A DNA stretch of 64,000 nucleotides from Pontibacter anaerobius (GTDB lineage: Bacteria; Bacteroidota; Bacteroidia; Cytophagales; Hymenobacteraceae). Location: contig NZ_JAPFQO010000001.1 in the NCBI RefSeq assembly GCF_026241195.1, positions 310,001 through 374,000 of the forward strand, in the 5' to 3' direction. The first letter of the stretch is position 1. Each line of letters opens with the position of its first letter. The notes beneath the pieces are model-generated. The model was not told where the DNA came from. It did no database searches and was given only the letters and a program-made list of their open reading frames with translations. Of the stretch, positions 43,097 through 51,675 are shown piece after piece. Position numbers and translations under genes: made by a program.

Positions 43097-43256
43097 GCAG
43101 GGACGTTTCATTCTGATAAATGAAGACAAAAAATAGTTGCCATTCTGTTAAGAAACCTGGTGGAGAAAGAGGGTCCTCCCCCGGAAGTTAAACCTAAACT
43201 ACCAGCTACCAGGATCTTTTCAGGATGACAATAAGAGGAGAATGAAACGGCCCTGC
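43097..43256. repeat. 160-bp inverted-repeat (MITE-like) element
   Basis: GCAGGGACGTTTCATTCT at 43097-43114 and AGAATGAAACGGCCCTGC at 43239-43256 match 17 of 18 as inverted ends. CCTGGT and ACCAGG inside add an inner stem. No open frame. It could be a miniature transposable element or a folded RNA; no target duplication was identified. Confidence 0.6.
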
Positions 43257-43320
43257 CCTTGAGAGGCGTAGGGGTGGGTAAACCAACTTAAAATATAGCC
43301 CCAGAAAGTATAAAACACAC

Positions 43321-43836
43321 ATGGCAGACGAGCAAACCATACTTTACCGGGAGCGGCAGCGGTTCAGGCAATTCTGGCTGTGGGTGGTGGTGCTGTGCGT
43401 GGCGGCTATCTTTTGGGTGGGCTTTGTGTACCAGGTGCTGCTGGGCGGAGTATATGGCAACAGGCCGGTGCCGGATGTACAGCTAAGTATACTTTTCGTG
43501 CTGATGGGGCTGGGTCTGCCATACTTCTTTTACCGCATGTCGCTTACCACCGAGGTGCAGCCGGGGCTGGTGCAGGTGCGTTTATGGCCGTTCCACATCA
43601 AGCCTGTAAAAATACCGCTGCACCTGGTCCGGGACTATGAGCGTGTCACGTATAACCCCATCAGCGACTACGGTGGCTGGGGTATTCGGTGGGGCTTTAA
43701 GGGCAAGGCCTACAACATGTCGGGCAACGAGGGCGTGAAGCTATACTTCTACAGCCGTGATCCGCTACTCATCGGCTCGCAAAACGCCGGGGAGCTGTTC
43801 GCAGCCATCAGCGAAGCAAAAAGAGCGAAAGGATAG
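43321..43836 (+). CDS. Two-helix membrane protein, DUF6141-like
   Basis: 171 residues: N-terminal RERQRFRQFWLW leading into one membrane helix (WVVVLCVAAIFWVGFVYQVL), a short loop, a second helix (LSILFVLMGLGLPYFFY), then a beta-rich cytosolic domain (LTTEVQPGLVQVRLWPFHIK, YGGWGIRWGFKGKAYNMSGN) resembling a PH-like fold. The layout suggests DUF6141, from memory only. Function unknown. A strong terminator follows. Confidence 0.75.
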   Translation: MADEQTILYRERQRFRQFWLWVVVLCVAAIFWVGFVYQVLLGGVYGNRPVPDVQLSILFVLMGLGLPYFFYRMSLTTEVQPGLVQVRLWPFHIKPVKIPLHLVRDYERVTYNPISDYGGWGIRWGFKGKAYNMSGNEGVKLYFYSRDPLLIGSQNAGELFAAISEAKRAKG

Positions 43837-43906
43837 TTAGTTACTGGTTGCTAATTGTTGGGGAACACGATTTTATACGTTGCGCCCTTGCTTTACGGGT
43901 AAAAAT

Positions 43907-43941
43907 AAAGCGCCGGTAGCCACAAAGGTTACCGGCGCTTT
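43907..43941. terminator. Bidirectional terminator
   Basis: AAAGCGCCGGTA / TACCGGCGCTTT stem between convergent genes. Confidence 0.85.
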
Positions 43942-43964
43942 GTATATCAGTGTGAGGCTAAAAA

Positions 43965-44675
43965 CTAAGCTTTGATGCCCAGGATTTTGTAAACCTCAGT
44001 AAAGTCTGGCGTCAGGATGATCTCTGTACGACGGTTTTTAGCTTTCGCCTCAGCAGTACGTCCAGCATCAACAGGCATGTAGAAAGAACGTCCGGCAGGA
44101 GTTACTCTGTCAGGAGAAAGGCCTTTCTCAGTCATCAGACGAGTGATCTCAGTGGCACGCAGCACACTCAGGTCCCAGTTGTCAGTCATGTACTTCATGC
44201 CGCTCATTACAGAAACGTCATCTGTGTGGCCTTCTACCATTACACCAACTTCCTGGTTTTTCTTCAGTACAGTTACCAACTGATCGATAGCTTTTTTGCC
44301 ACCCGCGTTCACTTTTGTGCTACCAGTAGGGAACAACAGCTTGTCAGACATAGAAACGTATACTTTGCCATCTTTAACAGCCACGCTCAGGTCGCCTTCT
44401 TTAAAGCCTTGCAGGGCAGTGTTCACCTCGTTCTTCAGGTTGTCGAGGATCTTGTTCTGCTCGTTCATGGCACGCTCCATGTCAGCAAGTTTCTGCTCAC
44501 GCTCTTTCAGGGAGTTAGAAAGCTCATCAACTTTAGCTTTAGATGCTTCCAGCTCGCGCTCCTGCGCTTCTTTGCTTGCCTGCAGGTCTTCATACTTTTT
44601 AGAAGATACACAAGATGCCATCATGGTAGAGCACATCACAAGGGCAAGAGATGCTTTGAAGAAATTGGATTTCAT
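43965..44675 (-). CDS. OmpA-family lipoprotein
   Basis: 236 residues. Lipoprotein signal MKSNFFKASLALVMCSTMMASC with lipobox MASC. A coiled coil (about 28-95: YEDLQASKEAQERELEASKA onward) is followed by the OmpA C-terminal peptidoglycan-binding domain (GSTKVNAGGKKAIDQLV, GHTDDV, NWDLSVLRATEITRLM, KAKNRRTEIIL). The NxxLSxxRA and NRRxE residues that hold diaminopimelate are present. It links outer membrane and cell wall, a Pal-like role. Monocistronic. Confidence 0.92.
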   Translation of the reverse strand: MKSNFFKASLALVMCSTMMASCVSSKKYEDLQASKEAQERELEASKAKVDELSNSLKEREQKLADMERAMNEQNKILDNLKNEVNTALQGFKEGDLSVAVKDGKVYVSMSDKLLFPTGSTKVNAGGKKAIDQLVTVLKKNQEVGVMVEGHTDDVSVMSGMKYMTDNWDLSVLRATEITRLMTEKGLSPDRVTPAGRSFYMPVDAGRTAEAKAKNRRTEIILTPDFTEVYKILGIKA

Positions 44676-44862
44676 GGGTGTAGTTTAATTGTTTGTTTGG
44701 ATAATGTTTGAGAATACTTTGCAAATATGGTAAAAGATTAGCCTGCAAGCTAAGAAAACTCTATAAAAACCAATAATTTACCCTTTGTTTCTGCTCTAAA
44801 ACGTGATATTCTTTATAATATTGCATGGCAACTATATATTTCACAAAACTTTTTATATCTAC

Positions 44863-45411
44863 CTATGATTCTGATAGATAAAGTTTGCGGAGGCGGGGCT
44901 GCAGAAACCAGATACCCAGTGGCAACAGCAGAAAAAAGATAAAAGTCTTCAGGTACTCCCCGGTCTGCACCAGGAGCTGCTTTTCCACACTCACCAGCGA
45001 GCGAGCCACAAAGTATACCGCATACAGGTAACAGAATGTGGCGAAAAGATGCATGGGTACCAGCAGGGCCAGCATTCCGAAGGGCAGGGTGGCTGTAGCC
45101 ATGTTGTCCCGCGCCAGGGCCAGTGTGTACACAAACACCAAAGTATAAAGTATAATGTATAGGTTACCCAGGTGAAAGTACAGCGGGGTGATTTTTATAC
45201 TTTGCGGCAGCCGCCTGAACAGCCAGCTGCCTACCAGCCACAGCCACAGTACGTACACTGTTGCCGGAAGCGCATCCAGCAGCATCGTGCCAAACCGGCC
45301 AGGGCGCACCTGCAGGGCATCCAGTAGCCAGAGCAGGCCGTGCTGCAGCAGAAACGGAAGTGTAAAAAGCAGCAGAAAGGTCTGCCAGTGCCGTAGCCGG
45401 AGAACAAACAT
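44863..45411 (-). CDS. Unknown polytopic membrane protein
   Basis: 182 residues from the ATG at 45411. Earlier in-frame codons to 45501 read like intergenic DNA. Five or six hydrophobic helices, e.g. TFLLLFTLPFLLQHGLLWLL, LPATVYVLWLWLVGSWLF, YFHLGNLYIILYTLVFVYTL and TFIFFLLLPLGIWFLQPR. Similar small membrane proteins are found in Cytophagales, but I know no function. Divergent from the isoaspartyl peptidase gene. Confidence 0.7.
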   Translation of the reverse strand: MFVLRLRHWQTFLLLFTLPFLLQHGLLWLLDALQVRPGRFGTMLLDALPATVYVLWLWLVGSWLFRRLPQSIKITPLYFHLGNLYIILYTLVFVYTLALARDNMATATLPFGMLALLVPMHLFATFCYLYAVYFVARSLVSVEKQLLVQTGEYLKTFIFFLLLPLGIWFLQPRLRKLYLSES

Positions 45412-45522
45412 CAGTGTAAACGGGAATAGTGTAGGGCTGCAAGATGATAATTTTGTGCCGGATACACCAAAATACACTATATTTAGCAAGACATGAACCA
45501 AATTTTTACCTTAGACTGAACC

Positions 45523-46554
45523 ATGAAAAAGAGTTTATACTTCCTGTGCCTGTTTCTGCTGGCCGGTTTTGTGAGCCTGGCACAGGGTAAGCCCGACTAT
45601 AGCAACATTACCCTGGTAATACACGGAGGGGCCGGTACCATCACACGCCAAAACATGACGCCTGAGAAGGAGAAAGCTTACCGCGAGAAGCTGAACGAGG
45701 CGCTGCAGGTAGGCTACGACGTACTAAAAAAAGGCGGTACCAGCCTGGATGCCGTGGAAGCCACGATCCATGTGATGGAGAACTCTCCGCTGTTTAATGC
45801 CGGCAAGGGAGCCGTGTTTACAAACGAGGGGAAAAATGAGATGGATGCAGCCGTAATGGACGGTAAAACCTTAATGGCCGGTTCTGTGGCCAGCGTGACC
45901 ACTATCAAAAACCCTATCACGGCGGCCCGTGCCGTTATGGAGAAGTCGGAGCACGTGATGATGATTGGAGATGGCGCAGAGCAGTTCGCTAAACTAAATG
46001 GCGTGGAACTGGTCGACCCATCCTACTTCTACACCGAGACGCGCTTTCAGCAGTTGCAGAAAATAAAAGGCGAGGAAAAAACGCAGCTAGACCACGACGG
46101 TGGTACAGGCAGCATCGAAAACATCTTTACAGAAGGAAACAAATTCGGTACAGTAGGGTGTGTAGCGCTGGATGCCTATGGTAACCTGGCAGCTGGCACC
46201 TCCACGGGCGGCATGACGAACAAACGCTACGGCCGCGTAGGCGATGCCCCCATCATCGGTGCCGGAACCTATGCCGATAACAATACCTGCGCGGTGTCTG
46301 CCACAGGCCACGGTGAGTACTTTATACGCTCCGTAGTAGCCCACGATATTGCCGCCATGATGGAATATAAAGGCTACTCCGTGAAGAAGGCAGCTGATGA
46401 GGTGGTGATGAAGAAACTGGTGAAGCGCGGCGGCGAGGGCGGCGTGATCGCCCTGGATAAGAACGGAAACATTGCCATGCCTTTCAACTCAGCAGGTATG
46501 TACCGCGGTTTTATAAAAAATGGCAAGGCAGAGGTAGCGATCTACAAAGATTAA
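45523..46554 (+). CDS. Isoaspartyl peptidase/L-asparaginase (Ntn hydrolase)
   Basis: 343 residues with a signal peptide (MKKSLYFLCLFLLAGFVSLAQ), so exported. N-terminal part ITLVIHGGAGTITR and PLFNAGKGAVFTNEGKNEMDAAVMDG. The autocleavage nucleophile is the Thr in NKFGTVGCVALDAYGNLAAG, followed by STGGMTNKRYGRVGDAPIIGAGTYAD; all are standard plant-type asparaginase motifs. It removes isoaspartyl or asparagine residues from peptides in the periplasm. Followed by a terminator. Confidence 0.94.
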   Translation: MKKSLYFLCLFLLAGFVSLAQGKPDYSNITLVIHGGAGTITRQNMTPEKEKAYREKLNEALQVGYDVLKKGGTSLDAVEATIHVMENSPLFNAGKGAVFTNEGKNEMDAAVMDGKTLMAGSVASVTTIKNPITAARAVMEKSEHVMMIGDGAEQFAKLNGVELVDPSYFYTETRFQQLQKIKGEEKTQLDHDGGTGSIENIFTEGNKFGTVGCVALDAYGNLAAGTSTGGMTNKRYGRVGDAPIIGAGTYADNNTCAVSATGHGEYFIRSVVAHDIAAMMEYKGYSVKKAADEVVMKKLVKRGGEGGVIALDKNGNIAMPFNSAGMYRGFIKNGKAEVAIYKD

Positions 46555-46576
46555 GCAAAGTATAAAGTACAGCAGC

Positions 46577-46614
46577 AAAGGCCGGTGAGTTTGTCTCGCT
46601 GGCCTTTATTTTTT
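46577..46614 (+). terminator. Terminator after the isoaspartyl peptidase
   Basis: AAAGGCC-GGTGAG ... CTCGCT-GGCCTTT stem followed by ATTTTTT. Confidence 0.75.
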
Positions 46615-46800
46615 AAGGTGATAGTGGTTTTTAGGTTTGGGTGAAATATAAATACCTCCCCATGAACAGTGATGGGGACTTCTACGGTATTGGTTCCAAC
46701 TATCCATGCCCCTCAAACTCAGAGCTACGCCCGCTATCTACGAACTCGCATTCTCGGTAGTCCAAGGAGGGGAATCATGCCTCTCCCCAGCCCTCTCCTT

Positions 46801-47216
46801 TTCTCGAGGGCCCCTACCCCCAAAACAGGAGCGGGAGTCCGGTTCATGTTGCATCAGCTTAGGCTATCGAACTGATCCCAGTCTTTCCGTTGAGCGCCTT
46901 GTATTGATGCGGTGCCCGGAGGGCAGCCTGCAGCGCAGCGATGGCAGCTTCAATACACAGTGCGATGCGGGAAGACGAGCCCTCCCGGGCTGGAGGGAGT
47001 CAAGGCAGGAGGTGCAACTGTAGGTTCGTAAGACTGAGGATGAACGGCAGCTAGAAAGGATAGCTTGTTTCGAGTTGAAGGAAGCAGTGGCTAAAGTATA
47101 AATGGACAGGTATAAAGTATAGCAATGCAACAGGTATGGCTCTCCGAGCCAGTCGAGTTACAAACTCAACACCATAAAAAGACACAAGTCTGAAGAATTG
47201 CGCCAGAAGGGAGCCA
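46801..47216 (+). repeat. Interspersed noncoding repeat, copy B
   Basis: Second copy of the three-copy element: block 1 46862-46889, block 2 46974-47007, block 3 47029-47093, block 4 47154-47214. In place of copy A's REP pair it has the hairpin TGGCTC-TCC-GAGCCA and then GAGTT-ACA-AACTC. It starts with a 23-base module (46801-46823) identical to copy A 42639-42661, where the module lies after block 1 instead of before it. Between blocks 1 and 2 TGTATTGA pairs with TCAATACA. Confidence 0.8.
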
Positions 47217-47342
47217 AAAAGAGGCAATGAAAGTATAAACCGGTGAGTACTAGTGTGCGAATTAGGTAACCCACGGCAGACAGCCGAGAAAAGTATGATC
47301 TTAAGTTCAGCGGTAGCTACCAAGTATAATCAAATTATAAAC

Positions 47343-47412
47343 CAGGGGAAAGTATAACACAGCAGGGCCGGCAAGTATACTTGCCGGCCCTGCTGTGTTA
47401 TACTTTCCCCTG
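47343..47412. repeat. Perfect 70-bp palindrome
   Basis: Two 35-base arms, exact reverse complements with no spacer, centred between 47377 and 47378. Key pieces: CAGGGGAAAGTATAACACAG at the left end, GGGCCGGCAAGTA|TACTTGCCGGCCC at the centre. It lies 2 bases past the stop of the leftward STAS gene and holds four AAGTATA-type words. It may act as a terminator, but there is no T-run. Confidence 0.95.
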
Positions 47413-47414
47413 AA

Positions 47415-47771
47415 TCAGGCATTAATCCAATCCCAGGCGAGTGGCCGTTGGGTAAAGTCAAAATATTTCACCTCAGCGCTGGTAAAAGGCTTTGCCATCA
47501 CCGTCAGCCAGTCAACCCATTTCTCATCACCCACCAAGGCAACTTTACTGAAATCGAAGGCGTGCTTTATGTCAAACTTGATGTCCTCCCACAGCGCGCG
47601 CAGTGAGAAGTCCTCCACGTCCTGAACCTCTGCATACACCCGAATTTTGCCATGTTGCCTGATGCGCTCCTGCAGCAGGGGCAGCATCACATCGTAGTCG
47701 CTTCGGTCAACGTTGCCTGAGATCCGGAAAGCAACCAGGTCGTCTTTAGATTGTTCGAGTAGCTGTAGCAT
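47415..47771 (-). CDS. STAS/SpoIIAA-like domain protein
   Basis: 118 residues, the whole length being one SpoIIAA-like (DUF3478/SEC14-type) domain: LEQSKDDLVAFRISGNVDRS, IRVYAEVQDVEDFSLRALWE, FDFSKVALVGDEKWVDWLT and FDFTQRPLAWDWI. The KVALVGDEKWVDWLT signature is typical. These small cytosolic proteins may bind lipids or proteins; the true role is unknown. No anti-sigma factor or kinase gene is nearby. Its 3' end touches the 70-bp palindrome. Confidence 0.85.
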   Translation of the reverse strand: MLQLLEQSKDDLVAFRISGNVDRSDYDVMLPLLQERIRQHGKIRVYAEVQDVEDFSLRALWEDIKFDIKHAFDFSKVALVGDEKWVDWLTVMAKPFTSAEVKYFDFTQRPLAWDWINA

Positions 47772-47833
47772 AGAGGCATCGGTTTATTTATACTTTGCCA
47801 TACGAGCGAGAAGAGTGTTACGTTCTTTAACTA

Positions 47834-48244
47834 CTACTGTTCCAGTTGTTTAAGTTCTGATAGGAGCACTTCGTTCGTGGTCTTTACAGTTCCGTCGGCA
47901 AAGCGGATGGTATACGGTTCGCCTGTCAGGCCGGAGCGGGAGGCGAGCTCCTCCACAAAGCCTTTTGCCGTTTTTACGTCATCCTGGTGCTTCTCCCACT
48001 TCGACTCCAGGTGCTCGGCGGCCTGGCGGCAGGTATGTTCGCTGCCATTGCGAATAAAAGTGGCCCCTTCCATTTTGGATACAAACTGTATCAGGCGCTC
48101 TACTTTCTGGCTTTCGCTAAGCCTGGGGTTACTTATTTCTGAGGTGGCTATCGAGCTTGATTGTGCCGATGCATTCCCTATAGAGGCCATTCCGGTGCAA
48201 AGGGTAAAACCTAACAGCACGCATGCCTTCATCTTTGATTTCAT
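47834..48244 (-). CDS. DUF5329-family exported protein
   Basis: 136 residues with a signal peptide (MKACVLLGFTLCTGMASIGNASAQ). The mature part shows the family pattern: KVERLIQFVSKMEGATFIRN, GSEHTCRQAAEHLESKWEKH, TAKGFVEELASRSGLTGEPY and TTNEVLLSEL. Periplasmic; no function known. It is divergent from a large exported unknown gene with about 130 bases between starts. Confidence 0.8.
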   Translation of the reverse strand: MKSKMKACVLLGFTLCTGMASIGNASAQSSSIATSEISNPRLSESQKVERLIQFVSKMEGATFIRNGSEHTCRQAAEHLESKWEKHQDDVKTAKGFVEELASRSGLTGEPYTIRFADGTVKTTNEVLLSELKQLEQ

Positions 48245-48373
48245 ATTAATTTTATGATTATAGCGTTATTATTAGCATCTTTAATGCACTTAAGTTCAAT
48301 CTTTAACGTTTAGTGGTCGCAGCCGGGCTGGTGCTGCCGTAGCAGACCCGGCCTCAAGACAGCAACGTAATCT

Positions 48374-50305
48374 ATGAGAAGAATAATTTCAGCTTTAGTT
48401 ATTTTACTAGTCTGCCAACAGGCAGTTTTGGCCCAACGCAACATCGAAACCCGCCTCGGGTATAGTTACAACGATGATTTCCAGTTTTCGGATGAATGGC
48501 AATACCTCTCTACCGATATTTATCTCTACAACGGCAATAAATTTACCCGTGTCATAAACGAGCTGGAGACAGGTAAGCGCAAGCCGAAGAAGAAGTATGG
48601 CAACGTGCTGGAGTACCTGATGATCACGGCGCAGCTGAAGAACATGAAGCTTTTCGGCAACGACGACATCGTGTACCCGCTCTACAACTTTGCCATCGAC
48701 CAGGACAAGAACGACTATAAGACCCAGGTGAGTGACCATCAGGAAGTGGTGCGGATCATCGATAAAATGCCGCTGGGCTCAACCAATAACAACATCGATG
48801 CGGTGATCAACGCCAAAGCCATCACCAACGGCCAGAGCGACCAGGTGTTTAACCTGGTGGCCAATCAACTGATGGCAATCTCCAAGCTGACTACGCCGAC
48901 CGGTGCGGTGCTGTCGTTGGTGGGAGAGTTCGGCAACCTGCTCAATTCCAGGGCCAGCCGCAAAGAGTATAAGTTTAGCTCCACTATCCGTCTGTACGAG
49001 GGCCAGGACTTCGATACACGCCTGCACTCGGTGCGCATTTATGTGTTTGTGCCGAACGATGTGAAGAAAGTGGATATTAAGACGGTGAAGCTAACCGACT
49101 ACCTGCAGAAAAACCCCAACAAGCTGGACCGCCGCCAACTGGAGGAAATGACAGGTTACAAGGATTACCCTTACATGGTGGTGGCCAACTACAAATCGCT
49201 TTACAAGATGGATGTGCTGACCGGCGATGAAGTAACGCTGGACCTGATCGAGAAGCGCAAACTGAAGATACAGGCAGCCTACGACCAGCAACTGATAAAC
49301 GACGAGACGTTCCGGCAGGAGAAGCTGTTTATTGAGTACCTGCGCTCTTTTGCCGATATGAAGCACAACCTGAACACGTATCGGCTGAACTACCGCAATA
49401 ACAGCGCGGAAATCAACTCCAAGAACCTGTTTGGCATTGTGCAGGAGTACAAGCGGCTGAGGGGTATTTTTGATGCGCGCGAGAAAGAGTTCGCCAAGAA
49501 CAGCACATACCAGAACATCTTCCGGTCAGAGTACGAGTCTATACTTACCAATGCGGATTTATACTTAGAGGCAGACCACAACCTGAAGAATGGCAAGTTG
49601 CTGGTAAACACGCTGCGTGAGCTGGAAAACGACCCAAAGTCATGGAACTCGCCGGACAAGCGCGAGGCGGCACTGGCCAGGCTGTATGCCATAGAGCTGC
49701 CGAAGCAGGAGTTCCTGTCGGCCTCGGTCGAGGGCGAGGCCATTGTGCGCCTGACGCAGAAGCTGGAGGAGCGCCAGTACGGTGAGGTGTTTCAGAAAGA
49801 CGTGCAGCAACTGGGCTCCACAGAGGCAAACGATGAAACCATGCCGCAGCGTAATGCCCTGCTGGAGAAAGCGAGCGCAAGCAAGTGTAAAACCTGCCGC
49901 GAGAAAGTACGCGAGGCCATAACCGACTATAACAAACGCTACGACAGCTTTAAGCTAAAGCAGGCCCTGAAAAAGAAAGAGGAATTGAATCAAAATGCGG
50001 AAGCAACCGTGTTCAAGTTCCTGAAGCGCCAGCTGTGCATCGAGAGCAACCTGCAGATGGCTTCGGCATCTACCAGCGACGGCCTGGACAAATACATCAG
50101 CCGCATGCATGAGAAAAACAGCGAGCTGGGCAAGTCCATAAAAATGCTGGATGCCATGAACAAGAAGGAACTGGCCGAGGAGCGCCTGGACAAAGTGCAG
50201 GAGTACAATGCGCGCCTGCAGCACCAGATACAGGAGGTGGAGAAAGATTTCGATGTGATCTATACTTTGGATAAAAGCCTCTGCAACTGCGAAGACGCCA
50301 GCTAG
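48374..50305 (+). CDS. Large exported protein of unknown family
   Basis: 643 residues, signal peptide MRRIISALVILLVCQQAVLAQ. The first half looks beta-rich (FSDEWQYLSTDIYLYNGNKF, TRLHSVRIYVFVPNDVKKVD). From about 290 on it is mainly charged helix, with likely coiled coils (KQALKKKEELNQNAEATVFK, NKKELAEERLDKVQEYNARL). Cys pairs CKTC (about 505) and CNC near the end. Composition and codon use fit a real gene. No domain recognised. Periplasmic or surface location inferred. Confidence 0.75.
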   Translation: MRRIISALVILLVCQQAVLAQRNIETRLGYSYNDDFQFSDEWQYLSTDIYLYNGNKFTRVINELETGKRKPKKKYGNVLEYLMITAQLKNMKLFGNDDIVYPLYNFAIDQDKNDYKTQVSDHQEVVRIIDKMPLGSTNNNIDAVINAKAITNGQSDQVFNLVANQLMAISKLTTPTGAVLSLVGEFGNLLNSRASRKEYKFSSTIRLYEGQDFDTRLHSVRIYVFVPNDVKKVDIKTVKLTDYLQKNPNKLDRRQLEEMTGYKDYPYMVVANYKSLYKMDVLTGDEVTLDLIEKRKLKIQAAYDQQLINDETFRQEKLFIEYLRSFADMKHNLNTYRLNYRNNSAEINSKNLFGIVQEYKRLRGIFDAREKEFAKNSTYQNIFRSEYESILTNADLYLEADHNLKNGKLLVNTLRELENDPKSWNSPDKREAALARLYAIELPKQEFLSASVEGEAIVRLTQKLEERQYGEVFQKDVQQLGSTEANDETMPQRNALLEKASASKCKTCREKVREAITDYNKRYDSFKLKQALKKKEELNQNAEATVFKFLKRQLCIESNLQMASASTSDGLDKYISRMHEKNSELGKSIKMLDAMNKKELAEERLDKVQEYNARLQHQIQEVEKDFDVIYTLDKSLCNCEDAS

Positions 50306-50346
50306 CCTAAATAGAACTCTCGGCCAAAGCGCTTCGTTTTCTGGGT

Positions 50347-50856
50347 ATGGGAGAATATTTCGACTTGGTCTTTGGTATTCATGATCAAACACTAACCTGG
50401 TGGCAAATGTCTGCAAGGGCGGTGGGGGTTTTCTTTGCCGCCCTGCTCATTATACGTATCGGCAACCACCGTATTTTCGGTAAAAACTCTGCCTTCGATA
50501 TTGTGCTTGGAATCATTTATGGCTCCATTCTGAGTAGAACGATTACCGGCAACTCGCCGTTCTGGCCTACTATAGCCGCTGCCTTTGTGTTGGTGATGCT
50601 GCACAAGCTACTGGCATCTTTCGCCTTCCATACCCACTTCGGGTTGGGTGCGTTCATCAAAGGCAGGCCCAAGGCGCTAGTTAAAGACGGCAAAATGCAG
50701 CGCAAAGCTATGGAGGAAAGCAGTGTGACGGAAAACGACCTGAAAGAGGCGGTTAGGAGCTCAGGGACTCATGCAGGCGTAGACAGGATCCAGCATGCCT
50801 ACCTGGAGCGTAGCGGAAAAATCAGTATCATACTTAAAAATGATGACGAGGCGTAA
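50347..50856 (+). CDS. DUF421/YetF-family membrane protein, short form
   Basis: 169 residues. Three N-terminal helices (ARAVGVFFAALLIIRIGNHR, AFDIVLGIIYGSILSRTITG, WPTIAAAFVLVMLHKLLASF), then the cytosolic YetF domain with GRPKALVKDGKMQRKAMEES and TENDLKEAVRSSGTH. It ends early in the domain, some 40-60 residues shorter than usual YetF proteins. It ends ILKNDDEA, so this may be a natural short subfamily. YetF relatives sit in spore or stress membranes; role unknown. Confidence 0.85.
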   Translation: MGEYFDLVFGIHDQTLTWWQMSARAVGVFFAALLIIRIGNHRIFGKNSAFDIVLGIIYGSILSRTITGNSPFWPTIAAAFVLVMLHKLLASFAFHTHFGLGAFIKGRPKALVKDGKMQRKAMEESSVTENDLKEAVRSSGTHAGVDRIQHAYLERSGKISIILKNDDEA

Positions 50857-50944
50857 ACAGTAACTACTTCTGAGGTGTTTATAATAATAGTGGGTTTAGA
50901 GAAAATCCTGTTTCTTTGTAGAACCATAAAGTTGCTGTAAGCCT

Positions 50945-51604
50945 ATGAAACCTGGCATTACCTGGCTGTTACTGTTACTGCTTAGCTTAAACAGCTATGC
51001 CCAAGACCAGGTAAAGCTAAAGGAAGTGGTGGTAAGGCCAGACCTGCGCAAAGAGGTGCTGGGCACATCGCAGAAGAAAGCTGACTATGGCCATGGCGGA
51101 AGCAAACGCTACCCTCATTACCAAACTGCATACCACATCCCGTCTAAAGGCTACTCCGGTTTTATAGATAGAATAGGCGTTTATATTTACCATAAGCGCT
51201 CTTTTCCGGATCTTTTCAGAAAGCCAAACAAGCTGCAGGTGTACCTGTACGCTGTAGACTCTGCGGGTATGCCAGGGGAGCCGCTGTTGCCGGAGCCACT
51301 GGTGATCAGGCCGAAAAGCAACACTTATTGGCACTGGATCGATATCTCAAAGTATAACCTTACGCTTCCGGATGAGGGCGTTTTTGCTGCTGTAAGTTGG
51401 CCGCAGGCTACAAAGCAGGATAGCGGCCCCTACGTGGGCATGACAAATGAGTGCGACACCTGCCCGTTCTATGTCTACCGCTTTCTGACGGATGAGCCTG
51501 TCTGGATAGAGATAGACCAGGCAAAAGGGGCAAAAAAGAGCAGGGCTGAGGAAGAGGAATTTAACCAGAACCTGATGGTGCGGTTGGAGGTGTCGGTGAA
51601 ATAG
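50945..51604 (+). CDS. Exported protein of unknown function
   Basis: 219 residues with a signal peptide (MKPGITWLLLLLLSLNSYAQ). After it DQVKLKEVVVRPDLRK resembles the start of carboxypeptidase-regulatory-like exported proteins. The rest is beta-rich (SGFIDRIGVYIYHKRSF, KLQVYLYAVDSAGMPGEPLL, FAAVSWPQATKQDSGPYVGM) with one Cys pair NECDTCPF. A beta-sandwich, perhaps carbohydrate-binding, is a guess. Followed by a terminator. Confidence 0.7.
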   Translation: MKPGITWLLLLLLSLNSYAQDQVKLKEVVVRPDLRKEVLGTSQKKADYGHGGSKRYPHYQTAYHIPSKGYSGFIDRIGVYIYHKRSFPDLFRKPNKLQVYLYAVDSAGMPGEPLLPEPLVIRPKSNTYWHWIDISKYNLTLPDEGVFAAVSWPQATKQDSGPYVGMTNECDTCPFYVYRFLTDEPVWIEIDQAKGAKKSRAEEEEFNQNLMVRLEVSVK

Positions 51605-51620
51605 CAGTGCTTGGGCAAAC

Positions 51621-51654
51621 AAAAAGGCTCTCCCGGTAAAGGAGAGCCTTTTTT
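51621..51654. terminator. Bidirectional terminator
   Basis: AAAAAGGCTCTCC / GGAGAGCCTTTTT stem, directly followed by TATACTT. Shared by convergent genes. Confidence 0.88.
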
Positions 51655-51675
51655 ATACTTTATGTCTTACACAGA

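Noticed and set aside
47343..47412. Rho-independent terminator as full explanation of the 70-bp palindrome
   Set aside because: No T-run on either strand and the arms are far longer than needed, so it is listed as a repeat.
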